Below, one piece after another: positions 4,238-5,856 of a stretch of 5,856 bases of DNA. The stretch's first letter is position 1. Each line of letters starts with the position of its first letter. The stretch covers positions 1-5,856 of the forward strand of contig JAGGZZ010000077.1 in assembly GCA_021161765.1 (NCBI GenBank), written 5' to 3'. The notes under the pieces were generated by a model, which saw only the letters and a program-made list of their open reading frames with translations, made no database searches and was not told where the DNA came from. A program made the position numbers and the translations under genes. The DNA is from Candidatus Methanophagales archaeon (GTDB taxonomy: Archaea > Halobacteriota > Syntropharchaeia > Alkanophagales > Methanospirareceae).

Positions 4238-5719
4238 ATGCAAGAACAAAAAACCGTAAAAATCCTGGACACATCGTTAAGAGACGGTGAGCAGACGCCT
4301 GGCGTATCGTTAACGCCCGAGCAGAAATTGCAGATTGCAAAACAACTTGACATACTCGGCGTTGACTACATAGAGGCGGGGACAGCGGTCATTTCGGAAG
4401 GCGAGCAAAGGGGGATAAAGGGAATAGCAAATGAAGGGTTAAAAGCGGAAATAAGCTCCTTTGCCCGGTTGTTGAAGGGCGACATTGACGCTGCGATTGA
4501 ATGCGATGTGGACACGGTTAATTTAGTCGCGCCTATCTCGGATGCGCACATAAAGAAGAAACTGAAGACCGATAGGGAATCGCTGAGGAGCAGAACATTC
4601 GAGATGGTGGACTATGTAAAGGGACATGGGTTAAAGGTAGAAATAAGCGCAGAAGACGCGTCCCGAGCGGACACGGGATTTTTACAATCTTTCTTTTCTG
4701 ATTTAGCCGCGGTTGTTGACCGTTTATGTTTCTGTGACACGGTGGGCATTTTGTATCCCGAGCGTACGAAAGAGCTATTCAAGCTGATTTGCAATTTTAA
4801 CACGCCTGTTGCGGCGCATTGTCACAATGATTTCGGTTTAGCAACGGGGAATTCAGTGGCAGCGGTGCTGGCAGGTGCGGAGGTGGTGCACGTAACGGTG
4901 AACGGGCTGGGCGAGCGAGCGGGCAACGCATCGCTGGAGGAGGTGGTAACCTCTTTGGAACTGCTTTACGGTATAAAAACGAACATCGCAAAATCGAAAT
5001 TATACGAAACATCACGATTGGTCAGTAATCTAACAAAGATGCCCGTTGCGCTGAACAAGCCGCTTGTGGGCGATAACGTATTTACGCACGAGTCCGGGAT
5101 GCACGTTCACGGCACGTTAGCCGATAAGACCCTATACGAGCCAATGGACCCCGGGATAGTAGGAAGGAAGAGGCGATTTGCCTTTGGTAAGCATACAGGT
5201 ACGGCATCGGTGAAAATGGCACTGGAAGAGCAGGGGATTCAGGCAGACGAGGAACAAACGAGTAAGATACTGGCAAAGGTAAAAGAACTCGGGGACAAGG
5301 GTAAATTGGTTACCGATGCTGATTTTCAGGCGGTGGTGGATAACGTGCTGCGTATTGAGAGGGGCGAGAAGATAAAACTTGTTGACCTCTCCGTGGTCTC
5401 GGGGAAGAACGTGTATCCAACAGCGTCAATAAGATTGGAAATAGACGGTGAGGACGTGATAGAAGCGGCTGTTGGTGTAGGTCCGGTGGATGCAGCGATA
5501 AACGCATTGAAGAAGGGAATAAAGGAGATGGACATGGCGGATTTGCGACTTGAGGAGTATCATGTAGATGCCATTACAGGTGGAGCCGATGCGCTGGTGA
5601 ACGTTGTGGCGAAAATGAGTAGAGGGGACAGGGCTATAACGGCAAGTGGCGTAAGCGAAGACATCGTCCTCGCATCGTTGTATGCCTTAATTAATGGTGT
5701 GAACAGGTTGTATCAGTGA
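4238..5719 (+). CDS. cimA: (R)-citramalate synthase / 2-isopropylmalate synthase family, CimA-like
   Basis: This 493-residue enzyme is full length for the archaeal CimA/LeuA group. It condenses acetyl-CoA with a 2-oxoacid: pyruvate for CimA (pyruvate route to isoleucine), 2-oxoisovalerate for LeuA. The catalytic TIM barrel (about 6-270) shows DTSLRDGEQTPGVSL (11-25, Arg15/Asp16), IEAGTAVISEGE (45-56) and SAEDASRAD (137-145). It also has metal-binding HCHNDFG (194-200) and NGLGERAGNASLEEVV (222-237). The linker carries GDNVFTHESGMHVHG (278-292) and FGKHTG (316-321). Residues about 380-490 form the regulatory dimer domain (VVSGKNVYPTAS, VGPVDAAINA, ITGGADALVNV), the usual site of end-product feedback inhibition. 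EAGTA followed by DIDAAIECDVD resembles Methanocaldococcus CimA more than LeuA (from memory). Homocitrate synthase AksA is unlikely because it lacks this C-terminal domain. ATG 4238 has no Shine-Dalgarno site. The family is certain, the substrate less so. Confidence 0.92.
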   Translation: MQEQKTVKILDTSLRDGEQTPGVSLTPEQKLQIAKQLDILGVDYIEAGTAVISEGEQRGIKGIANEGLKAEISSFARLLKGDIDAAIECDVDTVNLVAPISDAHIKKKLKTDRESLRSRTFEMVDYVKGHGLKVEISAEDASRADTGFLQSFFSDLAAVVDRLCFCDTVGILYPERTKELFKLICNFNTPVAAHCHNDFGLATGNSVAAVLAGAEVVHVTVNGLGERAGNASLEEVVTSLELLYGIKTNIAKSKLYETSRLVSNLTKMPVALNKPLVGDNVFTHESGMHVHGTLADKTLYEPMDPGIVGRKRRFAFGKHTGTASVKMALEEQGIQADEEQTSKILAKVKELGDKGKLVTDADFQAVVDNVLRIERGEKIKLVDLSVVSGKNVYPTASIRLEIDGEDVIEAAVGVGPVDAAINALKKGIKEMDMADLRLEEYHVDAITGGADALVNVVAKMSRGDRAITASGVSEDIVLASLYALINGVNRLYQ

Positions 5720-5754
5720 TTATAGTCATTCCGAAAATTACAAATCTACGAATA

Positions 5755-5826
5755 AGCCCTGGGCGGGACTCGGACCCGCGCTCTCCACCTTACCAAGGTG
5801 GCGCATTACCACTATGCTACCAAGGC
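5755..5826 (-). tRNA. tRNA-Thr (anticodon GGT)
   Basis: The gene is 72 nt including discriminator U73. The acceptor stem GCCTTGG pairs with CCAGGGC and has one T-G wobble. The D stem is GCAT/ATGC. The anticodon stem CCACC/GGTGG encloses TTGGTAA, giving anticodon GGT, and the T stem GCGGG/CCCGC encloses TCCGAGT. There is no intron and no encoded CCA. It faces the citramalate synthase gene, whose stop lies 35 bp away. Its promoter falls mostly beyond the right end of the window. Confidence 0.95.
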
Positions 5827-5856
5827 AAATGTTTAGTTAGTTGAGATACAGATTTA

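Overview
The window looks like part of a methane-cycling euryarchaeal chromosome (a methanogen or an ANME-type methanotroph). Three things point there: a methanogenesis marker protein 6 gene, an archaeal-type Fae-Hps fusion (formaldehyde-activating enzyme joined to hexulose-phosphate synthase), and archaeal-style tRNAs with no encoded CCA. Promoters are TATA-like, and several genes have little or no room for a leader. A Methanophagales/ANME-1-like host fits the moderate GC and gene mix, but that is inference.

Layout. 1-144 is non-coding and holds a three-copy 9-bp tandem repeat. 145-333 (+) is a short ORF that looks like the N-terminal stub of an eRF1-domain (Vms1/baeRF-like) protein. 1077-325 (-) is a toxin-antitoxin locus: hicB, then hicA, then a third small gene whose start overlaps the hicA stop. 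1091-1290 is a spacer with a long hairpin built from 7-bp repeats. 3215-1291 (-) is a compact three-gene operon: mmp6, a Cys-free unknown gene with a charged N-terminus, and fae-hps, with overlaps of 35 and 8 nt. 3307-3381 (-) is tRNA-Ile(GAT). On the + strand follow an Fe-S endonuclease III (about 3482-4138) and a citramalate/isopropylmalate synthase (4238-5719). 5755-5826 (-) is tRNA-Thr(GGT).

How the genes fit together. Fae-Hps links H4MPT-bound C1 units to pentose-phosphate synthesis, and in methanogen-type archaea it is thought to run in the direction that makes ribulose 5-phosphate. Its co-transcription with mmp6 places it beside methyl-coenzyme M reductase-linked metabolism. The citramalate synthase would start isoleucine synthesis from pyruvate and acetyl-CoA. 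Endonuclease III is base-excision repair. The left 1.3 kb is accessory DNA: a toxin-antitoxin module abutting a truncated gene, with short repeats at both ends. No CRISPR array, transposase or clear phage gene was seen. The most unusual elements are the third gene of the hicBA locus and the unknown middle gene of the mmp6/fae-hps operon.
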